Source of the DNA: Tetracladium setigerum
Taxonomy: Eukaryota > Ascomycota > Leotiomycetes > Helotiales
DNA length: 64,000 nucleotides
NCBI GenBank assembly: GCA_031472005.1
Contig: PZJY01000007.1
Span: 682,001 to 746,000, forward strand
Direction of reading: 5' to 3'
In this document: one piece after another, positions 31,288 through 42,700 of the stretch
How positions within the stretch are numbered: position 1 is the first letter of the stretch
Layout of the letters: every line of letters starts with the position of its first letter
Translations under genes and position numbers: made by a program
Notes under the pieces: model-generated
Seen by the model: only the letters and a program-made list of their open reading frames with translations
The model's database searches: none
What the model was told of the DNA's origin: nothing

Positions 31288-34050
31288 ATGGCTCTAACTA
31301 ATTTCCTTCGCAGTCGAGATGATGATGCCAACGACCATATTGATTCCGATACCCCCCGCTCCGGTGTCGCTACACCTCAACCTGACCCTTCAGACAAGCG
31401 ATTACCTGGGATAATGCACAGTTACTTTGGTCAGGTTGGTACTGGTTCTTCTACAAGCCCAAATCCTGCCCCTCTTGAAATCCTTGCTTTGGGCACTGAG
31501 TCGGAGGAGAATTCTGCTGCTTGCCATCATCGCGAAGGACCAAGAGATGAAGGAGAGTCATCAGTCGCTCCAGACACGAGCAATGAGCCCGCGAGCAGCT
31601 CCCACCAGAGCACTGAAAACTCTTCATCGCCCTCCTTGCGAGATGAGCAGAGCGAGATTTCCTATACACCTGCACCTGAAAAGTCACGATTGAGTGGCTT
31701 GAATCCATACCCGACCCCACCTGTTTCTCACCCATCCTCTTTGCACGATTCCAGTTCTGAAGAAGAGAAAGCGAGTGCGAGAAAGGCTGCAAAGCGTCTC
31801 CCCCTATCTGCGCATCACAAGAGTCGATCGGAATCAGTTCCTTTCAGTACTCGGAGAGCGTCTGTCATGAATCCCTTGTCAAGCGTTGTTACTGCTTCAA
31901 ATGTTCATGCTGCACATTTCTCCAAGCCTGGCGATCCTTCCCATGACAATACTCAATGCAGTTCTTCCCATGCACGCTTGAATTCCGACTTTCATGAATC
32001 CCCTTCATATGACCAACTCAAGAAGCTAACTAATAACGCTCCGCGTAAAAAGAGCATTCCACCAACGCCCACACGCGCTTTGTCAAGCACCACTGCAAAG
32101 TCAGACAACAGCGGCGGAGAGCCAGCGGCCAGTCACACCTCCAATGGACAGGCAAGCAAATCAGCAAAAGCTGCCGAGGTCATTCCCTCACCACCTACCC
32201 TCGAAGCCTCGAGCGGAACACCAAAAGGCAAGCTTACCGTCAAGATTGCCGAGGCTAGAGGCATCAGACGAAGCCGCGACCCTTACGTTGTTGCGGTCTT
32301 TCAACGAAATGAGCTCGTCTCCAAGGGTCCATTGCCAGTACCACAAGAGGACAATGAAGAGGCAACGACTAGCGGCTCCATGGGAATTCCAATGGGGGCA
32401 TTCCCATCTCTCGGTCCGGAAGTAACTCTGGCCATCCAATGGCAATTCCAATGAAGAGCCGCCAAAGTAGCAATACCAGCTTTTCCGGTGAACGCGATTT
32501 CAAGCTCAATGGTCGGCAATCAATGACGAACCCAAAGTGGGATACTGAGGCTGTATTGTGAGTTGGGCAGAAATCCACTGTCAAAATTCCACTAATAATT
32601 TTGTAGTGACGTAGTTGGTTCGGATTCACGTGTGAATCTGACAATCTACGATCGCAGCAGCGCCGCTGAAGAGTTCCTTGGCCACATTGATCTGGACGCT
32701 AACCTGACAGACGTTGATGGTGAACCAGTCAAGGGCTGGTTTCCTCTCCGAGGCAAGAATGATAGCGACAGTGGACTATTGGGGGAGATTTTTGTTGAAA
32801 TCACATTCCAACGAACAGAGAAGAAGCACTACGGACCCGAAGACTTTCAGATTTTGAAATTGATTGGGAAAGGAACATTTGGCCAAGTGTACCAAGTAAG
32901 AAAGAAGGATACAAGACGAATTTACGCCATGAAAGTTTTGCAGAAGAAGGTTATTGTCCAGAAAAAGGAGGTCGCACATACCGTCGGAGAACGAAACATT
33001 CTGGTTCGAACCGCCATGGCTGACTCGCCATTCATTGTTGGCCTCAAGTTCTCCTTCCAAACACCCACTGACTTGTATCTTGTCACCGATTACATGTCCG
33101 GTGGTGAGCTTTTCTGGCACTTGCAGAAGGAAGGACGCTTTGACGAACTGCGAGCGAAGTTTTATATTGCCGAACTCATCCTGGCACTCCAACATCTTCA
33201 CATGCACGACATTGTATACCGAGATTTGAAGCCCGAGAACATTCTTTTGGATGCTAATGGTCACATTGCATTGTGCGATTTTGGTCTGTCCAAGGCGAAT
33301 CTTACGAAGAACGCCACTACCAACACGTTCTGTGGTACTACGGAATATTTAGCCCCAGAAGTTCTTTTGGACGAAGCTGGTTATACGAAGATGGTAGATT
33401 TCTGGTCATTGGGTGTTCTCGTTTTCGAAATGTGCTGCGGCTGGAGTCCATTCTATGCCGAAGATACTCAACAAATGTACAAAAATATCGCTTTCGGAAA
33501 GGTACGATTCCCACGCGACACTCTCACGACCGAAGGACGCAACTTTGTTAAGGGTCTGTTAAACCGAAACCCAAAGCACCGACTTGGAGCAACTGATGAT
33601 GCCGAGGAGTTGAAGAGGCACCCTTTCTTCGCTGATATCGACTGGATTGCTTTGACCAAGAAGAAGATCACACCTCCATTCAAGCCAAAGTTGAAGTCGG
33701 AGACAGACACATCCAACTTTGATCCCGAATTTACCAACGCTTTGAATGGTGCTTCGTCTCTCAATGCTCGAGCTGCCGCTTTGGCTGCTGGAGTCGCTAC
33801 CTCGACACCTCTATCCCCCGGTATGCAAGCAAACTTCAAGGGATTTACCTTTGTCGATGAGAGTGCTATGGAAGAGCACATGCAACATCTGGCACGTCCC
33901 GGCGATTATGATGACGCCGAGGAAGACGAGAGGCGCGAACGCGAATGGGAGGAGCAATACAACAACGGCCGACGATCAGACCGAATGAGTGGAATCGTCA
34001 AGACGAACACCAATGAGGATAGCTTGATGGGAGGTCACTTTGAGGTATAA
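31288..34050 (+). CDS. sch9: SCH9-type AGC protein kinase with C2 domain, one apparent frameshift
   Basis: The start MALTNFLRSRDDD at 31288 is followed by a Ser-rich disordered region including KRLPGIMHSYFGQV. A C2 domain begins GKLTVKIAEARGIRRSRDPY and continues past the single clear intron (32558-32606) as DVVGSDSRVNLTIYDRS. The kinase domain has the glycine loop GKGTFGQV, the lysine in YAMKVL, catalytic YRDLKPENILL, DFGLSKANL, an activation loop NTFCGTTEYLAPE, and an AGC tail with FKGFTFVDES, the hydrophobic motif. SCH9 is the fungal TORC1-regulated S6K/Akt-like kinase governing growth, stress and ageing. The frame breaks at 32394-32398 (GGGGG) in the linker inside the C2 region; GGGGGG restores it. 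An alternative start at 30660 with a roughly 590-bp intron also joins in frame. Confidence 0.93.
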
Positions 34051-35126
34051 ATTGCGAACACATTTTCCACTTTAAGAAACCCAAAACATATGCGTTACAT
34101 TTCACCGTTCAAGTCCCTTACATGGCGTGCATTTGGGCAGGCGTTCTTTTTTTTTTCTGCTTTGGCATTTGGGCGGAGTCAGGATGATGATGAATGAATT
34201 ATTTGCAATGGACCGAACAAGATTGGCTACCTAGGTATCAATTTGTTAATTGGCTTGTGGGTGGATGGGATGGGTTCAATCGTTTTTCCTGGCTCACGGG
34301 AGGATGGAATGTACATTTGGCAAATTCTTCAACGTCTGGATCAAATGGGCTGTATCCTCGGTTTGTGCTTGCCTGGACGCTTGCTTATTAGTTAGTCGCT
34401 GAGAGCGCAGGCATGCGTCGGTGCGGAAATGGGCAGCAGAGCAGCAGCAGCAACGTTCTTGTTCCTTGTTTTTTTGTTTCCTTTTCTGACCATCATTGCA
34501 AGAATGGCATGCGTACACACCAAAAAAAACAAATTCGTTGTACATTTTATAGGAGAACACAAATTCGTTCATTCGATGATGTACCCGAGGTCGTCCCTCG
34601 TCATCACAGTAGCTAGTCTGATTTTTTTATTTAGCATGATAGTAATTCAAAGCATGTCATGGATTTTCAGTCAAACATTCTGGTGGTTGTGAACAATACT
34701 GTACTTGACATTATTGCTTATGACTTATTCGGGTTGTGATTTCCCATTCCGCTATTTGCCTCCACAGAATAACAACCCCACTCACTGTATCTGGACATCC
34801 CTAGTAAGTTTACCATCAAAACATTCATTCTATCTACGTGCCTTCCCGTGCTCTCCTTCTTCCTCGGGTTGTAACTGCTTAGTTTTTGTGTATACTCTCA
34901 CGTGACGTAGTATGGTTCAGGTTCGGCGAACCGAGAAGGTGTGAGTCAATTCTGATATCAACTCTCTCTCGATCTACAAAACACCTAGAAATCCATTCAC
35001 GTTCACGTCCAAGTAAATCAGCCGCAAAATTTAAGCACTCAAGTTGTTCTCCAGACTTTCAGTCAACTCTATTCTCACGAGATAACAAACCTTCTTGGAA
35101 TTCGCCTCAAGTCCCGAAACGGCAAA
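34051..35126. other. Spacer between SCH9 and the deaminase-fold gene
   Basis: No supported gene. It holds 3' UTR of SCH9 and promoter of the next gene. Confidence 0.45.
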
Positions 35127-36709
35127 ATGTCTCCTCGCAACGACACCTACTTGAGCCTCTGCCTCGCCCAGGCTAAGCTTTCACCTCTTCACTACAAACA
35201 TGGTTCCATCATCGTTCGTGGTGGCAAGGTCATTGGCCAAGGTTACAACTCCTACCGAACTGGTTTCAACGGCGGCGCCCTGAAGACCGGCATCTTGCCA
35301 TCCAGCTCTCTCGACAACGAATCCATCGCCGAGCTCAAGCAGCGATTGAAATTGAAGCCCAAGTCAAAGTCAAAGCTCAATTCTAAGCCGGAAGCGGCAA
35401 ACTCCAGCAGCTTTATTCCCTACGAGATGACCGGCACAGGCCACGGCTCCAACAAAGCCCTGTCTATGCACGCCGAGATGATGGCCATCACCTCTGCTCT
35501 CTCCCTGTCCTCTGGCGCCCTCTCCTCGCAGACCTCGGCCCGGGCGACTAAGTGTTTGCAAAAACCGTGCTTCTCCTTACCAGGTGATTCTAAAAAACGA
35601 AAATTACGAGGGAAAGCCCTCAGGGCGTACGCAAAAGCTGTGTGTGAAGAGGCGGAGAGTGAAAGCTCAGGCAGGTCCTACGCCGGTAGGTACTCAGTTC
35701 AAAAGTCGGGTTTTGAAGACGGTGCATCTCAATCAGGTCAATGTGGAGAGCAACGACAACGATTCCAACAATATGAAAAAGAAAAGCGAGTTTCAGGAGG
35801 AGACAGTGAAGAAAAAGAAGAAGGATGTGTCTTACAAACCCTATCAACATAAGCGTGGCTTGGAGTTGCCATCGTCAAACAATTTTGAGTCAACTTCAAG
35901 GCCAGAGATATCATCCAGCTCCAGCAGTGATGGACTTTCTAATTCCAAAAATGCAAAGTTTAAGGTATATTATATCTCCACCCAATCTCATACCAAAAAT
36001 CCGCATCTCCCTGGTTACTAACACAACCTAGCAAAGAAAGAAAGTATTGCCAATTCCTCCAAATCCTCAACATGTCCTAGTCACCAAGCATAAAACGATT
36101 GGAATGAAGCCAGACGTTGCTGCACGTACCAAGGATCTACGTCTTAAGGGCTCTGATCTCTACGTGACCAGACTGGGCTCCTGTAGCAGCACTCGCACCT
36201 CCACAAAGCCTACCAAATACGCACCTCCTATCGATTCACCGCTTTTACCTCCCTCTCCCATCCCTTCAAGCCCGTCATCTCTCTACGACGAACTCTCCCC
36301 CCTCTCTCGCACCCAATCACCCAACCCTCCCGTCACCACCACAACCACTATTCCCGCTTCCTCCTCCTTAATAAACACCGCCCCGTCAAACAACAATCAC
36401 AACATCCCCGATATCCGCTCTTCCCGCCCATGCTACCGCTGCGTAACAGCCATGTATTCTGCAGGCATTAAGCGAGTGTTTTGGACGACTCAAGATGGGA
36501 AGTGGGAGGGTGCTAAGGTGAGGGATTTGGTGGAAGAGTTGGAGATGGGTGTTGCCGGTGCTAATGGTGCTGGTGGTGGTGATATTGATGGTGAGAGTGA
36601 GAGTGAGATTGGTGAGGGACTGGGCACTGGACAGCTGGGGAAGGGGGTTTTTGTTACGAAGCATGAGGTGCTTATGTTGAGGAGAATGATGGGTGCGACG
36701 GGAGGGTGA
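35127..36709 (+). CDS. Cytidine/deoxycytidylate deaminase-fold protein with a long insertion, frame uncertain
   Basis: The start MSPRNDTYLSLCLAQAKLSP leads to HYKHGSIIVRGGKVIGQGYN and the zinc motif SMHAEMMAI, containing the catalytic HAE. The second half of the zinc site is far downstream: SRPCYRCVTAMYSAGIKRVF, a PCxxC motif, followed by WTTQDGKWEGAKV. Between the two lie more than 300 residues of low-complexity, Lys/Ser/Pro-rich sequence, far longer than in ordinary deaminases. An intron at 35965-36031 is clear. The frame that starts the gene stops at about 35852, while the frame that leads to the intron is offset by one extra or two missing bases. The A-run at 35812-35816 is the simplest place for this, but 35590-35644 is also possible. 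Substrate (free base, nucleotide or RNA) cannot be told. Confidence 0.75.
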
Positions 36710-39700
36710 AGTGAGGTGTGTTATTTCCACAATTCAAAGAGTCATCCCTCTCAAGGTGTTTGGTACAGTACCTACATGTGGAAGGAACAAAAGGTTTATA
36801 GCACAAATTGCAAGGTATTGTACAATTTACAAGCAAGCAATCACCCCATGTGTTCACACACACACACATTTTCCAAACAGTTCCTTATATCTAGAGTGGG
36901 AATTCCTACGAACTAAGGATTTAAGTAGGAATTTTGTTAAAAACTTAAGAATTTAGCGGATGGTCACTCAAGAAGCGCTTGAATTAAAATATCGTGCTTA
37001 GTTTAGTAAACTCTGGGGAAAGGGAGGGGGATAGACTGTAATTTATAATTATGGATTGATTTGACTTTGACTTGATTTTGACTTGGTTAGGATGAGTTTC
37101 AGTTAGTTCATGGGTTTACTCTGCGTGTTTTTTGTTGATTCTTTGAGTATATATACTATTGGTATAGGTAGGTAGATAGGTAGATATTTCATGAATTCGA
37201 ATTTTGGAAGGGATAATGAGATCTTCGAATCCCTAGTTTTGAGTTCCAACTTGAAATTGGTTTATTCATGTACCTATAGTGTATTGTAACGGAGACTAGC
37301 ATTATAAAACGCACGGTAAGAAAGTTTGGGAGGCAACGAAAAGTAGTGGTTTTGTCCTTGTCACCTTGAACTTGTGTTTTTTTTTTCTTCCCCGGAAGGG
37401 TGGACTCTGTTGAATATTGAAGTATATCTAATTATCTGTGAGGAAATAGGTTTATGGGTGGGCGAGTGAGTGAGTAGATGATGGGCAAGATAAGAAGAGA
37501 GGAGAGAATGAGATAAATGGGAATGAGGGAGGATTATTTTTGTTGGGTTCTGGGTTCACTGTGTTTAGTGTTTTGGTGAGAGACAATGTGAGAGGGATAT
37601 CTCAGGTTGCTCTCGAGCGCGAAATAACAGTATTGTAGCAATTAATTTTATTTGCGAGAGTCACTTTATTGTGGCGATTGGAGGAAACTTTTGTATATGA
37701 GGTGGCCGGGATTTTGTTTTTGATAAGTGCTTTGGGTTTATTTAAAAGTGAAAACGCTGAACACGTACTAGATATTTTAACCAAGTTGAAATGCTTCCCA
37801 ACGCAACAGAAACAAAATAAACCGAAACATAAAGATTCAACATGCCATATCTCACGATAATCGAAAGATATAAGTAGGAGATAGCATGTGTTTGTATCGG
37901 GCTTGATTCAATAAACATTAAAGTATTGTACACTCACTCCTTCCACTTCCTCCACACAAAGCCAAAACACAACCAAAAGAAGTAGTGACTTTCACTACCT
38001 CTAGAAAAGAACACCTTTACTTGAAAAAACAACGAGGTAAAATTTATGAACGCGTGTACGTGTACAACACTCACTCACCTCCTCCATCAACATCCAGCTG
38101 CCTAACTCGGCTTATCAGCTACGGCTGTCTGGCTCACTTTCATAGAATCATCAAATCAACCCAGCACCACCCATGAAGCTGATCTGATCAGATCTGGTAT
38201 GACTCCAGCTGCCAATTTTTTTTCTTGCTCGATAGGAAGGTTGATAGGTAGGATTTCCTTCCCCGGATCTACTCCCCAGTTAATCAGTCAGTCGGACGGA
38301 CAGACAGACGGACAGACAGGCAGGCAGTTAGTCGGTCAGTCATACCAGTACAAAGAAGCATGAATGAATTAAGCATGAAAATATTTACTTTCCTGGCATT
38401 ATTAAATCAGCTTACGACGACGATAGTGGCCGTTATGTTGACGTCAAAGAATGCCTGTTGTGTGTGTGTGTGTGTGTGTATGTGCAAGGAATGTAATAGG
38501 CAGACAAGACAGACAGACAGACAGACTGACAGGAGAAGGAAGAAGTGTGCATGAAAATAAAAATTACAGGTAAGAAATAGAAACAGACAAAGAAGGAGGG
38601 ATAGCCGCAAACAGAAAATAGAAAACGATCAAGTCAGCCTCGAGAGGCTGAGATATATTGTATGGATGGATGAAGGTGGTGGTCATTTTATTCTGAGAAC
38701 AAGAGCTGTGCTGTGCTGTGCTCTGCTGTATGTATGTCTTGTTTTCACAGCCTGGTTCATGGTGCTTGGTAGGGTCTTGGTATTGATATGGATGTGTATG
38801 TATGTATGTGTGTGGAAGGATGGGGTGAGATGAGGTGAGGTGAGGCTGTGAAGGATTTCAGTTCGTCTCACAACATACGATTAATCCATCAACCACCTTG
38901 TACATACAGTACACCCACCCATATTCTCCCAGCCTCAAAACAGACACACACACACACGTGCTGATCACGAGACGATAGCAAAGGGGAGTAATGTATCTCC
39001 GTACGATACTCACATCAGAGTACCTCGCTCGTACTATACCAAGTACCCTACCCTACCCTACCATACTGTAAAAACAGTTCTTCGGGAAGAAGGAAGAAAT
39101 ATCATTTACTCCGTACCTACCTACCTACCTCTCACATTTCCCGTCCAGCGGGAAAGGAAAAACGTAATAATGAAACATGTCTCTGAAATGATTTACTTGT
39201 ACAGAAACATACGAGGGTGGTGGTGCCGTCTATCGTGACATTTCCCATTAATATTCCCGTGCCGCTGTCTACTACCTACCATATGTCTTGGGTGCCATAG
39301 TGGTGAGCTCATGACGGATAGAATCGGGACGAGAAACAACAACAACACCACAACGCTACTTTATTGTACCAAGGGGAAGAAACGAAATCCTTTTTTACCT
39401 TTACCCCCCTCTTTGCTCCCCTTAGCTTTTGGCGGTACCGCGAAGTTAATTTTTTTTTTCCCTTCACGTTTTCGCGCAGGGTATTTTTCCGATGGAGAGT
39501 TTATGTGCCTGTTGTGTGTGTGGGTGTGGGTGGTGAGAAGGCAGACGGTAGCTTCCGCATTCCGCATCATCGTTCACATCGGCTGGAATGAATGCCTATT
39601 ACATACAGTAGTACCTAACCCCACCTTTTCTCTTCCTCCTTCTCCTCCGCTCGTGCATGCCATGGCACGAAAACCAAAGAGAAGAAGAAGGGAAAGTAGA

Positions 39701-42700
39701 GTTTCTTTGGGCAGCAGCAGCAGTGCAGTAGCAGCGAAAGCCGGCGCGAGAGAAAAGCGTGGGATGTGTAAGGATGGGATGAAAAGTCCGGATCGTCGGT
39801 TAACTCACATCATACAGTAGTATGGGTGGTGCACGACTACTGGTGAACGAGGTACTGATGGACGGCGAGGGACGGGCGACGGGTAGAAGGGAGAAAGAGG
39901 GGTTCGGTTGGGATGATGATTGCAAAAACCCAATGGGATGGTTTGGAACTTTGGAATTTGGAAATCTTTTCATGTAGGGTGATTGCATGGGTGGGTGAGC
40001 AGGGCCGAATCAATGTAAATGGATGGAGATGGGTTTTGATTTTGGGGTTGTGACGACATGATGTTGATATGGCTTACAGAACAAGGTGTTTTTACTCTTC
40101 GGGCGAGGAGGGATGAAGCATGGTTAGTTTGGTTGGTTACTTGAAAGTGGAGAGAGATACTTCGTATGTGGTTGTGTGATGATGTGATATATCTTCCAGA
40201 GGAGGCGAAGGTAAAGAAAGGTTTGATATTGCCGTTTGATGAACGATTGATTAAATCTGAGCACGTTTTTCTTCCTCTTTCAGGAGTAATGATGAGTGAG
40301 CCATACAGTCGACAGTCGAATTGCAACAGTCAGAGGGAAAAAGTACTGTATCTAAACTCTATCATTGGTTCGGTCCCCAAAGCAGGCAAAAATGGTTATT
40401 GCAACTTGACTTCCATTCGGCGGCAACGGTTCCCACCTTCTCGTCTACTCGTCAGCCTCGGCTGCCATATTCAGACAGATGCACAGGTCAAACACTCCCA
40501 AAGAAGGTCAAATCATTTGTTATGAAACCGGCAAGAATCACAAACAACCGAGTAGTCGCTCGAAGTAATTTCGAATTTAATTCTACGATCCCGTCTGACA
40601 TCTATAAAAAACACTTACTTAGGGCTTTGGTGGATGTAAGATTTACATGTACAGTACAATACAGCAGCAGTATTACCGTAGATCGTATGGTCTAGTTCAC
40701 AACGGCCACTACTAGTACTGACTATTTCCATTATTCTAGCCTCTGGCTCATTCTTCTTCTTCTCCCTCATCTGTTCTTTCAGAACCCTGGGCCTGGCCTA
40801 GCCTGGCCCTCCATAAAGTGGTGCTGATGATGAAATAAAAAAATGTTGTGCATTTACATTTGTCGCTCCCCCACACACTATGGAGAACTGACAGGCACTA
40901 CTACGAGCTATTTCGCTCATCGTATCATCGTATCATCGTCATCACTCACCAAGATATTTTTTCTGTCCATCTCCCTTTTACTAGTACTGTAGTGTAGGAC
41001 CACTTGGCCATCACTACACTACATACTCAATCATTTTTCATTCGTTCGCTGCTTCATTCCGCGACCGGTTCGCTTCGCTTCGTTTTTTCGAAGATCGTCG
41101 TCACAAGCTCTAAAAAACCTGCCAAAAAGGTTTTTCGCTAGCAAAAAAATTGTGTGGCAAACCAGGAAAAAAGTTTTAGTCGATTATTTTGTTTAATTTT
41201 TTTTAGGCTCTCTCTTTTCATTCGATACAAAACTTTTCACGTGAGAAAACGAGAAGGTAAATAATGAAGATGGAATTATTAATGGGCGCCCGCGTGGGCG
41301 GGTGGAGGGTGTGATAGTAGTGAGCGTATGGATGGTTTTGCAGATGCCACAAGTTTTTGAGGTGGTAGTAGTACGGTGGGTAAAAGAGTACTTCATACAG
41401 TAGTATCTGTAAAAGTATGGAGCTGAACTAGCCCAGCTGTGTACCAATGGCTGTGTACGCTTGTTTGCAAAGTTTACTACTGTACTACCAGACTAGTGAG
41501 TGAGTTGCCAAGGAATTGAAACTAGGTACTTTATTTTAGGAATTTCAACTACTGGCTTTTGGGCCGAGACCTGATCCTGATACTTTTGCTTGATGGGGTA
41601 TGTAATGTATTGTACCTGAGTCCTGCGACCCGGGGACGTTGGGGAAGTTTGTTAGGGAGGGGAAAAAAGGATATCGTGAAAATGGGTGAGTGAGTACGAA
41701 CTGTATCAAAAGTATCAAAAGTATCAAACCTATCGCAAGCATCAATAAACAATAATTCGGACCGTGGGCCAATAGTTTTGAACAAAAACAACAATATGCC
41801 GATTTCTGTTTGTTTTTTGGTATACCCATTAATACTTCAAAGTAGTACATTATTACAGTAGTAGCCACATGTCCAATGTTTCTCCCGGCTGTCAAATCAG
41901 TGAAGAATACCTCCGTACTTCCTTGGACTCTTGGACTCTTGGTTCGCTCTTTGCGAGTCAGTTGCTTTTGTTGCGGTGTGGTAGTTCGGTTTTTTGGTGG
42001 TGGTGGCCAACCGGGGGCTTCGATGGATTGATTACCATTGGTTGGTTGGATGGACTAAACTCGGCCTTGGTGTTCGTTTTTTTTTGATGGTCACGAAGGG
42101 CTGAGGGTATCGTGATGTTCTTTTCGGAGGGGGCTTCGCTACTGTACTGTAAGTAGTGTAGGCTGGACTACTGGAGTAGTAGGAGCGAGGGTTACGGCAG
42201 GGCAGGGTTGAAGGGTGAGTTGAAGGGTGGGATGGAAGGATGGATGGAAGAAAAGGGAAGGGCAGAATTGTTGAAAAAACCTTGATGAAAGGAAGGTGTG
42301 TGTGTGTGTGTTTGTGTGTGGAGGGTCTTCCTTGTTGGGTGCTTTTCAGGTACAAGATGCTTCTTGCTCGTACAGTACAGTAGTACAAAGGTAGGTACAA
42401 ACATCCAAAACAAAGTATATTTGGAACCTTGGGCCGGCATCATGATTATTTAATCTCGAATTGCTTTGGACGAATTGTTATTATTACTGTATTGCTGCAT
42501 TTTCAAAGCTTCCATGCAGTACTGTACAGTACTGTACTAATACAACATTTTGGGCGGATTTGATTGATTGAGAGATAAAATATAACCGCCTGTCGTCGAC
42601 TCGTCCGTTGGGCTTGCCTTGCTTTTCCCCCACTCATCTTCTCATGCGAGGAGATGGGGATGGGATTATTGGGATTGGGATTGGGATGGAGACAGGACAC

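Noticed and set aside
38168..38200. GATCTGATCAGATC palindrome as an iron GATA site
   Set aside because: It lacks the GATAA core needed for ATCWGATAA.
39045..39062. CCCTACCCTACCCTACC tract as a possible internal telomere repeat
   Set aside because: The unit is CCCTA-like only for three copies, lacks the TTAGGG hexamer, and lies among other simple repeats.
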